A DNA stretch of 51,735 nt. Source: Saccoglossus kowalevskii (Eukaryota > Hemichordata > Enteropneusta > Harrimaniidae). The notes under the pieces were generated by a model. That model was given only the letters and a program-made list of their open reading frames with translations, had not been told where the DNA came from and made no database searches. Shown piece after piece: positions 12,331 through 27,340 of the stretch (positions are counted from its first letter, which is position 1; the number at the start of each line of letters is the position of its first letter). The DNA lies in contig NW_003124813.1 of the NCBI RefSeq assembly GCF_000003605.2, forward strand, positions 1 through 51,735, given 5' to 3'. Made by a program: the position numbers and the translations under genes.

Positions 12331-13659
12331 TATGGAAGTACTTGAATAATTACAATATTATTTAATGTGTAAAGAGTGTGTTAAGTATAATCTTGCATTA
12401 TAAGTCATTTGAACCAATCTGGTAATGATAGTTATACAAATAAGATATGTAACGCCATAGGGGCTACATTTAACGCCATTGGGGTTTGCCCTCATTTATT
12501 ATGGTACCCTTGATACATATGGAAGTACTGGAATAATTACAATATTATTTAGTGTATAAAGAGTGTGTTAAGTATAATCTTGCATTATATGTCATTTGAA
12601 CCAATCTGGTAATGATAGTTATACAAATAAGATATGTAACGCCGTAGGGGCTACATTTAAAGCCATAGGGGTTTGCCCTCATTTATTATGGTATCCATGA
12701 TATATATGGAAGTACTTGAATAATTACAATATTATTTAGTGTATAAAGAGTGTGTTAAGTATAATCTTGCATTATAAGTCATTTGAACCAATCTGGTAAT
12801 GATAGTTATACAAATAAGATATGTAACGCCATAGGGGCTACATTTAACGCCATAGGGGTTTGCCCTCATTTATTATGGTATCCATGATATATATGGAAGT
12901 ACTTGAATAATTCCAATATTATTTAATGTGTAAAGAGTGTGTTAAGTATAATCTTGCATTATAAGTCATTTGAACCAATCTGGTAATGATAGTTATACAA
13001 ATAAGATATGTAACGCCATAGGGGCTACATTTAACGCCATTGGGGTTTGCCCTCATTTATTATGGTACCCTTGATACATATGGAAGTACTGGAATAATTA
13101 CAATATTATTTTGTGTATAAAGAGTGTGTTAAGTATAATCTTGCATTATATGTCATTTGAACCAATCTGGTAATGATAGTTATACAAATAAGATATGTAA
13201 CGCCGTAGGGGCTACATTTAAAGCCATAGGGGTTTGCCCTCATTTATTATGGTATCCATGATATATATGGAAGTACTTGAATAATTACAATATTATTTAG
13301 TGTATAAAGAGTGTGTTAAGTATAATCTTCCAGTATAAGTCATTTGAACCAATCTGGTAATGATAGTTATACAAATAAGATATGTAACGCCGTAGGGGCT
13401 GCATTTAACGCCATAGGGGTTTGCCCTCATTTATTATGGTATCCATGATATATATGGAAGTACTTGAATAATTACAATATTATTTAGTGTGTAAAGAGTG
13501 TGTTAAGTATAATCTTCCAGTATAAGTCATTTGAACCAATCTGGTAATGATAGTTATACAAATAAGATATGTAACGCCGTAGGGGCTACATTTAAAGCCA
13601 TAGGGGTTTGCCCTCATTTATTATGGTATCCATGATATATATGGAAGTACTTGAATAAT

Positions 13660-14940
13660 TACAATATATTAGTGTATAAAGAGTGTGTTAAGTATAATCT
13701 GCATATAAGTCATTTGAACCAATCTGATAATGATAGTTATACAAATAAGATATGTAACGCCATAGGGGCTACATTTAACGCCATAGGGGTTTGCCCTCAT
13801 TTATTATGGTATCCATGATATATATGGAAGTACTTGAATAATTACAATATTATTTAGTGTATAAAGAGTGTGTTAAGTATAATCTTGCATTATAAGTCAT
13901 TTGAACCAATCTGGTAATGATAGTTATACAAATAAGATATGTAACGCCATAGGGGCTACATTTAACGCCATTGGGGTTTGCCCTCATTTATTATGGTATC
14001 CATGATATATATGGAAGTACTTGAATAATTACAATATTATTTAGTGTATAAAGAGTGTGTTAAGTATAATCTTGCATTATAAGTCATTTGAACCAATCTG
14101 GTAGTGATAGTCATACAAATAAGATATGTAACGCCGTAGGGGCTGCATTTAACGCCATAGGGGTTTGCCCTCATTTATTATGGTATCCATGATATATATG
14201 GAAGTACTTGAATAATTACAATATTATTTAGTGTATAAAAAGTGTGTTAAGTATAATCTTCCAGTATAAGTCATTTGAACCAATCTGGTAATGATAGTTA
14301 TACAAATAAGATATGTAACGCCGTAGGGGCTGCATTTAACGCCATAGGGGTTTGCCCTCATTTATTATGGTATCCATGATATATATGGAAGTACTTGAAT
14401 AATTACAATATTATTTAGTGTGTAAAGAGTGTGTTAAGTATAATCTTCCAGTATAAGTCATTTGAACCAATCTGGTAATGATAGTTATTCCGGTACAAAT
14501 AAGATATGTAACGCCGTAGGGGCTACATTTAAAGCCATAGGGGTTTGCCCTCATTTATTATGGTATCCATGATATATATGGAAGTACTTGAATAATTACA
14601 ATATTATTTAGTGTATAAAGAGTGTGTTAAGTATAATCTTGCATTATAAGTCATTTGAACCATTCTGGTAGTGATAGTCATACAAATAAGATATGTAACG
14701 CCGTAGGGCTGCATTTAACGCCATAGGGGTTTGCCCTCATTTATTATGGTATCCATGATATATATGGAAGTACTTGAATAATTACAATATTATTTAGTGT
14801 ATAAAAGTGTGTTAAGTATAATCTTCCAGTATAAGTCATTTGAACCAATCTGGTAATGATAGTTTTACAATAAGATATGTAACGCCATAAGGGGTTTGCC
14901 CTCATTTTATTTATGGTATCCATAATATATATGGAAGTAC
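13660..14940. repeat. Satellite stretch rich in small indels
   Basis: Single-base gains and losses cluster at 13,667-13,705 (acaatatattag, aatctgcatataag) and 14,700-14,920 (cgtagggctgc, tataaaagtgtg, agttttacaataag, cataaggggtttg, ctcattttatttatgg). Elsewhere the array is almost indel-free except for the 21-bp and 6-bp classes. These may be sequencing or consensus errors in the assembly, or one locally decayed segment. Confidence 0.5.
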
Positions 14941-15595
14941 TTGAATAATTACAATATTATTTAGTGTATAAAGAGTGTGTTAAGTATAATCTTGCATTGC
15001 AAGTCACTTGAACCAATCAGGTAATGATAGTTATACAAATAAGATATGTAACGCCATAGGGGCTACATTTAACGCCATAGGGGTTTGCCCTCATTTATTA
15101 TGGTATCCATGATATATATGGAAGTACTTGAATAATTACAATATTATTTAGTGTATAAAGAGTGTGTTAAGTATAATCTTGCATTATAAGTCATTTGAAC
15201 CAATCTGGTAGTGATAGTCATACAAATAAGATATGTAACGCCGTAGGGGCTGCATTTAACGCCATAGGGGTTTGCCCTCATTTATTATGGTATCCATGAT
15301 ATATATGGAAGTACTTGAATAATTACAATATTATTTAGTGTATAAAAAGTGTGTTAAGTATAATCTTCCAGTATAAGTCATTTGAACCAATCTGGTAATG
15401 ATAGTTATACAAATAAGATATGTAACGCCATAGGGGCTGCATTTAACGCCATAGGGGTTTGCCCTCATTTATTATGGTATCCATGATATATATGGAAGTA
15501 CTTGAATAATTACAATATTATTTAGTGTGTAAAGAGTGTGTTAAGTATAATCTTCCAGTATAAGTCATTTGAACCAATCTGGTAATGATAGTTAT

Positions 15596-16916
15596 TCCGG
15601 TACAAATAAGATATGTAACGCCGTAGGGGCTACATTTAAAGCCATAGGGGTTTGCCCTCATTTATTATGGTATCCATGATATATATGGAAGTACTTGAAT
15701 AATTACAATATTATTTAGTGTATAAAGAGTGTGTTAAGTATAATCTTGCATTATAAGTCATTTGAACCAATCTGGTAGTGATAGTCATACAAATAAGATA
15801 TGTAACGCCGTAGGGGCTGCATTTAACGCCATAGGGGTTTGCCCTCATTTATTATGGTATCCATGATATATATGGAAGTACTTGAATAATTACAATATTA
15901 TTTAGTGTATAAAGAGTGTGTTAAGTATAATCTTGCATTATAAGTCATTTGAACCAATCTGGTAGTGATAGTCATACAAATAAGATATGTAACGCCGTAG
16001 GGGCTGCATTTAACGCCATAGGGGTTTGCCCTCATTTATTATGGTATCCATGATATATATGGAAGTACTTGAATAATTACAATATTATTTAGTGTATAAA
16101 AAGTGTGTTAAGTATAATCTTCCAGTATAAGTCATTTGAACCAATCTGGTAATGATAGTTATACAAATAAGATATGTAACGCCATAGGGGCTGCATTTAA
16201 CGCCATAGGGGTTTGCCCTCATTTATTATGGTATCCATGATATATATGGAAGTACTTGAATAATTACAATATTATTTAGTGTGTAAAGAGTGTGTTAAGT
16301 ATAATCTTCCAGTATAAGTCATTTGAACCAATCTGGTAATGATAGTTATTCCGGTACAAATAAGATATGTAACGCCGTAGGGGCTACATTTAAAGCCATA
16401 GGGGTTTGCCCTCATTTATTATGGTATCCATGATATATATGGAAGTACTTGAATAATTACAATATTATTTAGTGTATAAAGAGTGTGTTAAGTATAATCT
16501 TGCATTATAAGTCATTTGAACCATTCTGGTAGTGATAGTCATACAAATAAGATATGTAACGCCGTAGGGGCTGCATTTAACGCCATATGGGTTTGCCCTC
16601 ATTTATTATGGTATCCATGATATATATGGAAGTACTTGAATAATTACAATATTATTTAGTGTATAAAAAATGTGTTAAGTATAATCTTCCAGTATAAGTC
16701 ATTTGAACCAATCTGGTAATGATAGTTATACAAATAAGATATGTAACGCCGTAGGGGCTGCATTTAACGCCATAGGGGTTTGCCCTCATTTATTATGGTA
16801 TCCATGATATATATGGAAGTACTTGAATAATTACAATATTATTTAGTGTGTAAAGAGTGTGTTAAGTATAATCTTCCAGTATAAGTCATTTGAACCAATC
16901 TGGTAATGATAGTTAT
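15596..16916. repeat. Adjacent 754-bp tetramer and 567-bp trimer
   Basis: The tccggt marks at 15,596, 16,350 and 16,917 define units of 754 (193+3x187) and 567 (193+2x187) bp. The trimer order is a monomer with gtagtgatagtcatac and gctgc, then one with tataaaaa and tccagtataag, then the 193-bp monomer. The tetramer repeats the first kind once more. The pair is a clear example of one-monomer length change within a higher-order unit. The 193-bp monomer itself spans 16,220-16,412. Confidence 0.87.
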
Positions 16917-17590
16917 TCCGGTACAAATAAGATATGTAACTTCGTAGGGGCTACATTTAAAGCCATAGGGGTTTGCCCTCATTTATTATGGTATCCATGA
17001 TATATATGGAAGTACTTGAATAATTACAATATTATTTAGTGTATAAAGAGTGTGTTAAGTATAATCTTGCATTATAAGTCATTTGAACCAATCTGGTAAT
17101 GATAGTTATACAAATAAGATATGTAACGCCATAGGGGCTACATTTAACGCCATAGGGGTTTGCCCTCATTTATTATGGTATCCATGATATATATGGAAGT
17201 ACTTGAATAATTACAATATTATTTAATGTGTAAAGAGTGTGTTAAGTATAATCTTGCATTATAAGTCATTTGAACCAATCTGGTAATGATAGTTATACAA
17301 ATAAGATATGTAACGCCATAGGGGCTACATTTAACGCCATTGGGGTTTGCCCTCATTTATTATGGTACCCTTGATACATATGGAAGTACTGGAATAATTA
17401 CAATATTATTTAGTGTATAAAGAGTGTGTTAAGTATAATCTTGCATTATAAGTCATTTGAACCAATCTGGTAATGATAGTTATACAAATAAGATATGTAA
17501 CGCCGTATGGGCTACATTTAAAGCCATAGGGGTTTGCCCTCATTTATTATGGTATCCATGATATATATGAAAGTACTTGAATAATTACAA
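16350..17590. repeat. 1.2-kb duplicated block, copy 1 (copy 2 at 28,131)
   Basis: The constant offset is 11,781. Shared rare states are gaaccattctgg, gccatatgggtttg (16,583 and 28,364), tataaaaaatg, a changed base in the gtaac.tcgtagg run (16,939 / 28,720) and tatttaatgtg. Similarity stops near 17,590 / 29,370, where the next monomers differ. Confidence 0.82.
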
Positions 17591-19028
17591 TATTATTTAG
17601 TGTATAAAGAGTGTGTTTAGTATAATCTTCCACTATAAGTCATTTGAACCAATCTGGTAATGATAGTTATACAAATAAAATATGTAACGCCGTACGGGCT
17701 GCATTTAACGCCATAGGGGTTTGCCCTCATTTATTATGGTATCCGTGATATATATGGAAGTACTTGAATAATTACAATATTATTTAGTGTATAAAGAGTG
17801 TGTTAAGTATAATCTTGCATTATAAGTCATTTGAACCAATCTGGTAATGATAGTTATACAAATAAGATATGTAACGCCATAGGGGCTACATTTAACGCCA
17901 TTGGGGTTTGCCCTCATTTATTATGGTATCCATGATATATATGGAAGTACTTGAATAATTACAATATTATTTAGTGTATAAAGAGTGTGTTAAGTATAAT
18001 CTTGCATTATAAGTCATTTGAACCAATCTGGTAGTGATAGTCATACAAATAAGATATGTAACGCCGTAGGGGCTGCATTTAACGCCATAGGGGTTTGCCC
18101 TCATTTATTATGGTATCCATGATATATATGGAAGTACTTGAATAATTACAATATTATTTAGTGTATAAAAAGTGTGTTAAGTATAATCTTCCAGTATAAG
18201 TCATTTGAACCAATCTGGTAATGATAGTTATACAAATAAGATATGTAACGCCGTAGGGGCTGCATTTAACGCCATAGGGGTTTGCCCTCATTTATTATGG
18301 TATCCATGATATATATGGAAGTACTTGAATAATTACAATATTATTTAGTGTGTAAAGAGTGTGTTAAGTATAATCTTCCAGTATAAGTCATTTGAACCAA
18401 TCTGGTAATGATAGTTATTCCGGTACAAATAAGATATGTAACGCCGTAGGGGCTACATTTAAAGCCATAGGGGTTTGCCCTCATTTATTATGGTATCCAT
18501 GATATATATGGAAGTACTTGAATAATTACAATATTATTTAGTGTATAAAGAGTGTGTTAAGTATAATCTTGCATTATAAGTCATTTGAACCAATCTGGTA
18601 ATGATAGTTATACAAATAAGATATGTAACGCCATAGGGGCTACATTTAACGCCATAGGGGTTTGCCCTCATTTATTATGGTATCCATGATATATATGGAA
18701 GTACTTGAATAATTCCAATATTATTTAATGTGTAAAGAGTGTGTTAAGTATAATCTTGCATTATAAGTCATTTGAACCAATCTGGTAATGATAGTTATAC
18801 AAATAAGATATGTAACGCCATAGGGGCTACATTTAACGCCATTGGGGTTTGCCCTCATTTATTATGGTACCCTTGATACATATGGAAGTACTGGAATAAT
18901 TACAATATTATTTAGTGTATAAAGAGTGTGTTAAGTATAATCTTGCATTGTAGGTCACTTGAACCAATCTGGTAATGATAGTCATACAAATAAGATATGT
19001 AACGCCATAGGGGTTACATTTAACGCCA

Positions 19029-19040
19029 TATGTGTGTGTT
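19029..19040. repeat. Short TG dinucleotide run replacing the gggg of one monomer
   Basis: In one copy the gccatagggg motif reads gccatatgtgtgtgtttgcc. This is the only simple-repeat expansion I noticed inside the array. It adds about 8 bp and is not shared with the related block near 25,380. Confidence 0.75.
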
Positions 19041-20298
19041 TGCCCTCATTTATTATGGTATCCATGATATATATGGAAGTACTTGAATAATTACAATATT
19101 ATTTAGTGTGTAAAGAGTGTGTTAAGTATAATCTTGCATTATAAGTCATTTGAACCAATCTGGTAATGATAGTTATACAAATAAGATATGTAACGCCATA
19201 GGGGCTACATTTAACGCCATTGGGGTTTGCCCTCATTTATTATGGTACCCTTGATACATATGGAAGTACTGGAATAATTACAATATTATTTAGTGTATAA
19301 AGAGTGTGTTAAGTATAATCTTGCATTATAAGTCATTTAAACCAATCTGGTAATGATAGTTATACAAATAAGATATGTAACGCCGTAGGGGCTACATTTA
19401 AATCTATAGGGGTTTGCCCTCATTTATTATGGTATCCATGATATATATGAAAGTACTTGAATAATTACAATATCATTTAGTGTATAAAGAGTGTGTTTAG
19501 TATAATCTTCCAGTATAAGTCATTTGAACCAATCTGGTAATGATAGTTATACAAATAAGATATGTAACGCCGTAGGGGCTGCATTTAACGCCATAGGGGT
19601 TTGCCCTCATTTATTATGGTATCCATGATATATATGGAAGTACTTGAATAATTACAATATTATTTAGTGTATAAAGAGTGTGTTAAGTATAATCTTGCAT
19701 TGTAAGTCACTTGAACCAATCAGGTAATGATAGTTATACAAATAAGATATGTAACGCCATAGGGGCTACATTTAACGCCATAGGGGTTTGCCCTCATTTA
19801 TTATGGTATCCATGATATATATGGAAGTACTTGAATAATTACAATATTATTTAGTGTATAAAGAGTGTGTTAAGTATAATCTTGCATTATAAGTCATTTG
19901 AACCAATCTGGTAGTGATAGTCATACAAATAAGATATGTAACGCCGTAGGGGCTGCATTTAACGCCATAGGGGTTTGCCCTCATTTATTATGGTATCCAT
20001 GATATATATGGAAGTACTTGAATAATTACAATATTATTTAGTGTATAAAAAGTGTGTTAAGTATAATCTTCCAGTATAAGTCATTTGAACCAATCTGGTA
20101 ATGATAGTTATACAAATAAGATATGTAACGCCGTAGGGGCTGCATTTAACGCCATAGGGGTTTGCCCTCATTTATTATGGTATCCATGATATATATGGAA
20201 GTACTTGAATAATTACAATATTATTTAGTGTGTAAAGAGTGTGTTAAGTATAATCTTCCAGTATAAGTCATTTGAACCAATCTGGTAATGATAGTTAT

Positions 20299-21619
20299 TC
20301 CGGTACAAATAAGATATGTAACGCCGTAGGGGCTACATTTAAAGCCATAGGGGTTTGCCCTCATTTATTATGGTATCCATGATATATATGGAAGTACTTG
20401 AATAATTACAATATTATTTAGTGTATAAAGAGTGTGTTCAGTATAATCTTGCATTATAAGTCATTTGAACCATTCTGGTAGTGATAGTCATACAAATAAG
20501 ATATGTAACGCCGTAGGGGCTGCATTTAACGCCATAGGGGTTTGCCCTCATTTATTATGGTATCCATGATATATATGGAAGTACTTGAATAATTACAATA
20601 TTATTTAGTGTATAAAAAATGTGTTAAGTATAATCTTCCAGTATAAGTCATTTGAACCAATCTGGTAATGATAGTTATACAAATAAGATATGTAACGCCG
20701 TAGGGGCTGCATTTAACGCCATAGGGGTTTGCCCTCATTTATTATGGTATCCATGATATATATGGAAGTACTTGAATAATTACAATATTATTTAGTGTGT
20801 AAAGAGTGTGTTAAGTATAATCTTCCAGTATAAGTCATTTGAACCAATCTGGTAATGATAGTTATTCCGGTACAAATAAGATATGTAACGTCGTAGGGGC
20901 TACATTTAAAGCCATAGGGGTTTGCCCTCATTTATTATGGTATCCATGATATATATGGAAGTACTTGAATAATTCCAATATTATTTAATGTGTAAAGAGT
21001 GTGTTAAGTATAATCTTGCATTATAAGTCATTTGAACCAATCTGGTAATGATAGTTATACAAATAAGATATGTAACGCCATAGGGGCTACATTTAACGCC
21101 ATTGGGGTTTGCCCTCATTTATTATGGTACCCTTGATACATATGGAAGTACTGGAATAATTACAATATTATTTAGTGTATAAAGAGTGTGTTAAGTATAA
21201 TCTTGCATTATATGTCATTTGAACCAATCTGGTAATGATAGTTATACAAATAAGATATGTAACGCCGTAGGGGCTACATTTAAAGCCATAGGGGTTTGCC
21301 CTCATTTATTATGGTATCCATGATATATATGGAAGTACTTGAATAATTACAATATTATTTAGTGTATAAAGAGTGTGTTAAGTATAATCTTCCAGTATAA
21401 GTCATTTGAACCAATCTGGTAATGATAGTTATACAAATAAGATATGTAACGCCGTAGGGGCTGCATTTAACGCCATAGGGGTTTGCCCTCATTTATTATG
21501 GTATCCATGATATATATGGAAGTACTTGAATAATTACAATATTATTTAGTGTGTAAAGAGTGTGTTAAGTATAATCTTCCAGTATAAGTCATTTGAACCA
21601 ATCTGGTAATGATAGTTAT
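20299..21619. repeat. 567-bp trimer followed by a 754-bp tetramer
   Basis: The tccggt marks at 20,299, 20,866 and 21,620 give units of 567 and 754 bp, the reverse of the order at 15,596. The trimer shares tataaaaaatg and gtaacgtcgtagg with those at 16,350 and 28,131. The tetramer differs inside, with tatttaatgtg and cattgggg monomers. The same head has been joined to different tails. Confidence 0.83.
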
Positions 21620-22639
21620 TCCGGTACAAATAAGATATGTAACGCCGTAGGGGCTACATTTAAAGCCATAGGGGTTTGCCCTCATTTATTATGGTATCCA
21701 TGATATATATGGAAGTACTTGAATAATTACAATATTATTTAGTGTATAAAGAGTGTGTTAAGTATAATCTTGCATTATAAGTCATTTGAACCATTCTGGT
21801 AGTGATAGTCATACAAATAAGATATGTAACGCCATAGGGGCTACATTTAACGCCATTGGGGTTTGCCCTCATTTATTATGGTACCCTTGATACATATGGA
21901 AGTACTGGAATAATTACAATATTATTTAGTGTATAAAGAGTGTGTTAAGTATAATCTTGCATTATAAGTCATTTGAACCAATCTGGTAATGATAGTTATA
22001 CAAATAAGATATGTAACGCCGTAGGGGCTACATTTAAAGCCATAGGGGTTTGCCCTCATTTATTATGGTATCCATGATATATATGAAAGTACTTGAATAA
22101 TTACAATATTATTTAGTGTATAAAGAGTGTGTTTAGTATAATCTTCCAGTATAAGTCATTTGAACCAATCTGGTAATGATAGTTTTACAAATAAGATATG
22201 TAACGCCATAGGGGTTTGCCCTCATTTATTATGGTATCCATGATATATATGGAAGTACTTGAATAATTACAATATTATTTAGTGTGTAAAGAGTGTGTTA
22301 AGTATAATCTTCCAGTATAAGTCATTTGAACCAATCTGGTAATGATAGTTATTCCGGTACAAATAAGATATGTAACGCCGTAGGGGCTACATTTAAAGCC
22401 ATAGGGGTTTGCCCTCATTTATTATGGTATCCATGATATATATGGAAGTACTTGAATAATTACAATATTATTTAGTGTATAAAGAGTGTGTTAAGTATAA
22501 TCTTGCATTATAAGTCATTTGAACCATTCTGGTAGTGATAGTCATACAAATAAGATATGTAACGCCGTAGGGGCTGCATTTAACGCCATAGGGGTTTGCC
22601 CTCATTTATTATGGTATCCATGATATATATGGAAGTACT

Positions 22640-23310
22640 TGAATAATTACAATATTATTTAGTGTATAAAAAGTGTGTTAAGTATAATCTTCCAGTATAA
22701 GTCATTTGAACCAATCTGGTAATGATAGTTTTACAAATAAGATATGTAACGCCATAGGGGTTTGCCCTCATTTATTATGGTATCCATGATATATATGGAA
22801 GTACTTGAATAATTACAATATTATTTAGTGTATAAAAAGTGTGTTAAGTATAATCTTCCAGTATAAGTCATTTGAACCAATCTGGTAATGATAGTTATAC
22901 AAATAAGATATGTAACGCCGTAGGGGCTGCATTTAACGCCATAGGGGTTTGCACTCATTTATTATGGTATCCATGATATATATGGAAGTACTTGAATAAT
23001 TACAATATTATTTAGTGTATAAAGAGTGTGTTAAGTATAATCTTGCATTATAAGTCATTTGAACCAATCTGGTATTGATAGTTATACAAATAAGATATGT
23101 AACGCCGTAGGGGCTGCATTTAACGCCATAGGGGTTTGCCCTCATTTATTATGGTATCGATGATATATATATGGAAGTACTTGAATAATTACAATATTAT
23201 TTAGTGTGTAAAGAGTGTGTTAAGTATAATCTTGCATTATAAGTCATTTGAACAAATCTGGTAATGATAGTTATACAAATAAGATATGTAACGCCGTAGG
23301 GGCTACATTT
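22640..23310. repeat. Duplicated block, copies at 29,545 and about 33,360
   Basis: The ordered rare states agttttacaaataag, tttgcactcatt (22,951), ctggtattgatag and tatcgatgatatatatatgg (23,156) recur at an offset of 6,905 (29,856 and 30,061). The first three recur 3,718 bp further on (33,574). The third copy has tatccatg rather than tatcgatg and a lost base near 33,705. Confidence 0.82.
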
Positions 23311-24769
23311 AAAGCCATTGGGGTTTCCCCTCATTTATTATGGTACCCTTGATACATATGGAAGTACTGGAATAATTACAATATTATTTAGTGTATAAAG
23401 AGTGTGTTAAGTATAATCTTGCATTATAAGTCATTTGAACCAATCTGGTAATGATAGTTATACAAATAAGATATGTAACGCCGTAGGGGCTACATTTAAA
23501 GCCATAGGGGTTTGCCCTCATTTATTATGGTATCCATGATATATATGAAAGTACTTGAATAATTACAATATTATTTAGTGTATAAAGAGTGTGTTTAGTA
23601 TAATCTTCCAGTATAAGTCATTTGAACCAATCTGGTAATGATAGTTATACAAATAAGATATGTAACGCCGTAGGGGCTGCATTTAACGCCATAGGGGTTT
23701 GCCCTCATTTATTATGGTATCCATGATATATATGGAAGTACTTGAATAATTACAATATTATTTAATGTGTAAAGAGTGTGTTAAGTATAATCTGCATTAT
23801 AAGTCATTTGAACCAATCTGGTAAATGATAGTTATACAAATAAGATATGTAACGCCATAGGGGCTACATTTAACGCCATTGGGGTTTGCCCTCATTTATT
23901 ATGGTACCCTTGATACATATGGAAGTACTGGAATAATTACAATATTATTTAGTGTATAAAGAGTGTGTTAAGTATAATCTTGCATTATAAGTCATTTGAA
24001 CCAATCTGGTAATGATAGTTATACAAATAAGATATGTAACGCCGTAGGGGCTACATTTAAAGCCATAGGGGTTTGCCCTCATTTATTATGGTATCCATGA
24101 TATATATGGAAGTTCTTGAATAATTACAATATTATTTAGTGTATAAAGAGTGTGTTAAGTATAATCTTGCATTGTAAGTCACTTGAACCAATCTGGTAAT
24201 GATAGTTATACAAATAAGATATGTAACGCCATAGGGGCTACATTTAACGCCATAGGGTTTGCCCACATTTATTATGGTATCCATGATATATATGGAAGTA
24301 CTTGAATAATTACAATATTATTTAGTGTATAAAAAGTGTGTTAAGTATAATCTTCCAGTATAAGTCATTTGAACCAATCTGGTAATGATAGTTATACAAA
24401 TAAGATATGTAACGCCGTAGGGGCTGCATTTAACGCCATAGGGGTTTGCCCTCATTTATTATGGTATCCATGATATATATGGAAGTACTTGAATAATTAC
24501 AATATTATTTAGTGTATAAAGAGTGTGTTAAGTATAATCTTGCATTGTAGGTCACTTGAACCAATCTGGTAATGATAGTTATACAAATAAGTTATGTAAC
24601 GCCGTAGGGGCTGCATTTAACGCCATAGGGGTTTGCCCTCATTTATTATGGTATCCATGATATATATGGAAGTACTTGAATAATTACAATATTATTTAGT
24701 GTGTAAAGAGTGTGTTAAGTATAATCTTCCAGTATAAGTCATTTGAACCAATCTGGTAATGATAGTTAT

Positions 24770-26170
24770 TCCGGTACAAATAAGATATGTAACGCCGTAG
24801 GGGCTACATTTAAAGCCATAGGGGTTTGCCCTCATTTATTATGGTATCCATGATATATATGGAAGTACTTGAATAATTACAATATTATTTAGTGTATAAA
24901 GAGTGTGTTAAGTATAATCTTGCATTATAAGTCATTTGAACCAATCTGATAATGATAGTTATACAAATAAGATATGTAACGCCATAGGGGCTACATTTAA
25001 CGCCATAGGGGTTTGCCCTCATTTATTATGGTATCCATGATATATATGGAAGTACTTGAATAATTACAATATTATTTAGTGTATAAAGAGTGTGTTAAGT
25101 ATAATCTTGCATTATAAGTCATTTGAACCAATCTGGTAATGATAGTTATACAAATAAGATATGTAACGCCATAGGGGCTACATTTAACGCCATTGGGGTT
25201 TGCCCTCATTTATTATGGTACCCTTGATACATATGGAAGTACTGGAATAATTACAATATTATTTAGTGTATAAAGAGTGTGTTAAGTATCATCTTGCATT
25301 ATAAGTCATTTGAACCAATCTGATAATGATAGTTATACAAATAAGATATGTAACGCCATAGGGGTTACATTTAACGCCATAGGGGTTTGCCCTCATTTAT
25401 TATGGTATCCATGATATATATGGAAGTACTTGAATAATTACAATATTATTTAGTGTGTAAAGAGTGTGTTAAGTATAATCTTGCATTATAAGTCATTTGA
25501 ACCAATCTGGTAATGATAGTTATACAAATAAGATATGTAACGCCATAGGGGCTACATTTAACGCCATTGGGGTTTGCCCTCATTTATTATGGTACCCTTG
25601 ATACATATGGAAGTACTTGAATAATTACAATATTATTTAGTGTATAAAGAGTGTGTTAAGTATAATCTTGCATTATAAGTCATTTAAACCAATCTGGTAA
25701 TGATAGTTATACAAATAAGATATGTAACGCCGTAGGGGCTACATTTAAATCTATAGGGGTTTGCCCTCATTTATTATGGTATCCATGATATATATGAAAG
25801 TACTTGAATAATTACAATATCATTTAGTGTATAAAGAGTGTGTTTAGTATAATCTTCCAGTATAAGTCATTTGAACCAATTTGGTAATGATAGTTATACA
25901 AATAAGATATGTAACGCCGTAGGGGCTGCATTTAACGCCATAGGGGTTTGCCCTCATTTATTATGGTATCCATGATATATATGGAAGTACTTGAATAATT
26001 ACAATATTATTTAGTGTATACAGAGTGTGTTAAGTATAATCTTGCATTGTAAGTCACTTGAACCAATCTGGTAATGATAGTTATACAAATAAGATATGTA
26101 ACGCCATAGGGGCTACATTTAACGCCATAGGGGTTTGCCCTCATTTATTATGGTATCCATGATATATATG
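24770..26170. repeat. 1.4-kb duplicated block, copy 2
   Basis: This is the counterpart of 10,934-12,330 (offset 13,836) and of 49,670-51,000 (offset exactly 24,900). Against the distant copy it differs at only about ten positions over 1.3 kb; rows 25,021-25,320 are base-for-base identical to 49,921-50,220. Confidence 0.88.
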
Positions 26171-27264
26171 GAAGTACTGGAATAATTACAATATTATTTA
26201 GTGTATAAAGAGTGTGTTAAGTATAATCTTGCATTATAAGTCATTTGAACCAATCTGGTAATGATAGTTATACAAATAAGATATGTAACGCCGTAGGGGC
26301 TGCATTTAACGCCATAGGGGTTTGCCCTCATTTATTATGGTATCCATGATATATATGGAAGTACTTGAATAATTACAATATTATTTAGTGTATAAAGAGT
26401 GTGTTAAGTATAATCTTCCAGTATAAGTCATTTGAACCAATCTGGTAATGATAGTTATTCCGGTACAAATAAGATATGTAACGCCGTAGGGGCTACATTT
26501 AAAGCCATAGGGGTTTGCCCTCATTTATTATGGTATCCATGATATATATATGGAAGTACTTGAATAATTACAATATTATTTAGTGTATAAAGAGTGTGTT
26601 AAGTATAATCTTGCATTGTAAGTCACTTGAACCAATCTGGTAATGATAGTTATACAAATAAGATATGTAACGCTGTAGGGGCTGCATTTAACGCCATAGG
26701 GGTTTGCCCTCGTTTATTATGGTATCCATGATATATATGGAAGTACTTGAATAATTACAATATTATTTAGTGTATAAAGAGTGTGTTAAGTATAATCTTG
26801 CATTGTAAGTCACTTGAACCAATCTGGTAATGATAGTTATACAAATAAGATATGTGACGCCATAGGGGCTACATTTAACGCCATAGGGGTTTGCCCTCAT
26901 TTATTATGGTATCCATGATATATATGGAAGTACTTGAATAATTACAATATTATTTAGTGTATAAAGAGTGTGTTAAGTATAATCTTGCATTATAAGTCAT
27001 TTGAACCAATCTGGTAGTGATAGTTATACAAATAAGATATGTAACGCCGTAGGGGCTACATTTAACGCCATAGGGGTTTGCCCTCATTTATTATGGTATC
27101 CATGATATATATGGAAGTACTTGAATAATTACAATATTATTTAGTGTATAAAGAGTGTGTTAAGTATAATCTTCCAGTATAAGTCATTTGAACCAATCTG
27201 GTAATGATAGTTATACAAATAAGATATGTAACGCCATAGGAGCTACATTTAATGCCATAGGGGC

Positions 27265-27340
27265 TTGCCCTCATTTATTATTGTATCCCTGATATATATG
27301 GAAGTACTGGAATAATTACAATATTATTTTGTGTATAAAG
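27265..27340. repeat. Isolated B-type tract inside subfamily A
   Basis: One monomer reads gggcttgccc (A-like), then ttattattgtatccctg, tactggaataatt and attattttgtgt (B-like), and returns to A states at gtataaagag. The same A-to-B transition, with the same bases, starts the segment at 51,405. This is best explained by a short gene-conversion tract or a shared recombination product. Confidence 0.75.
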
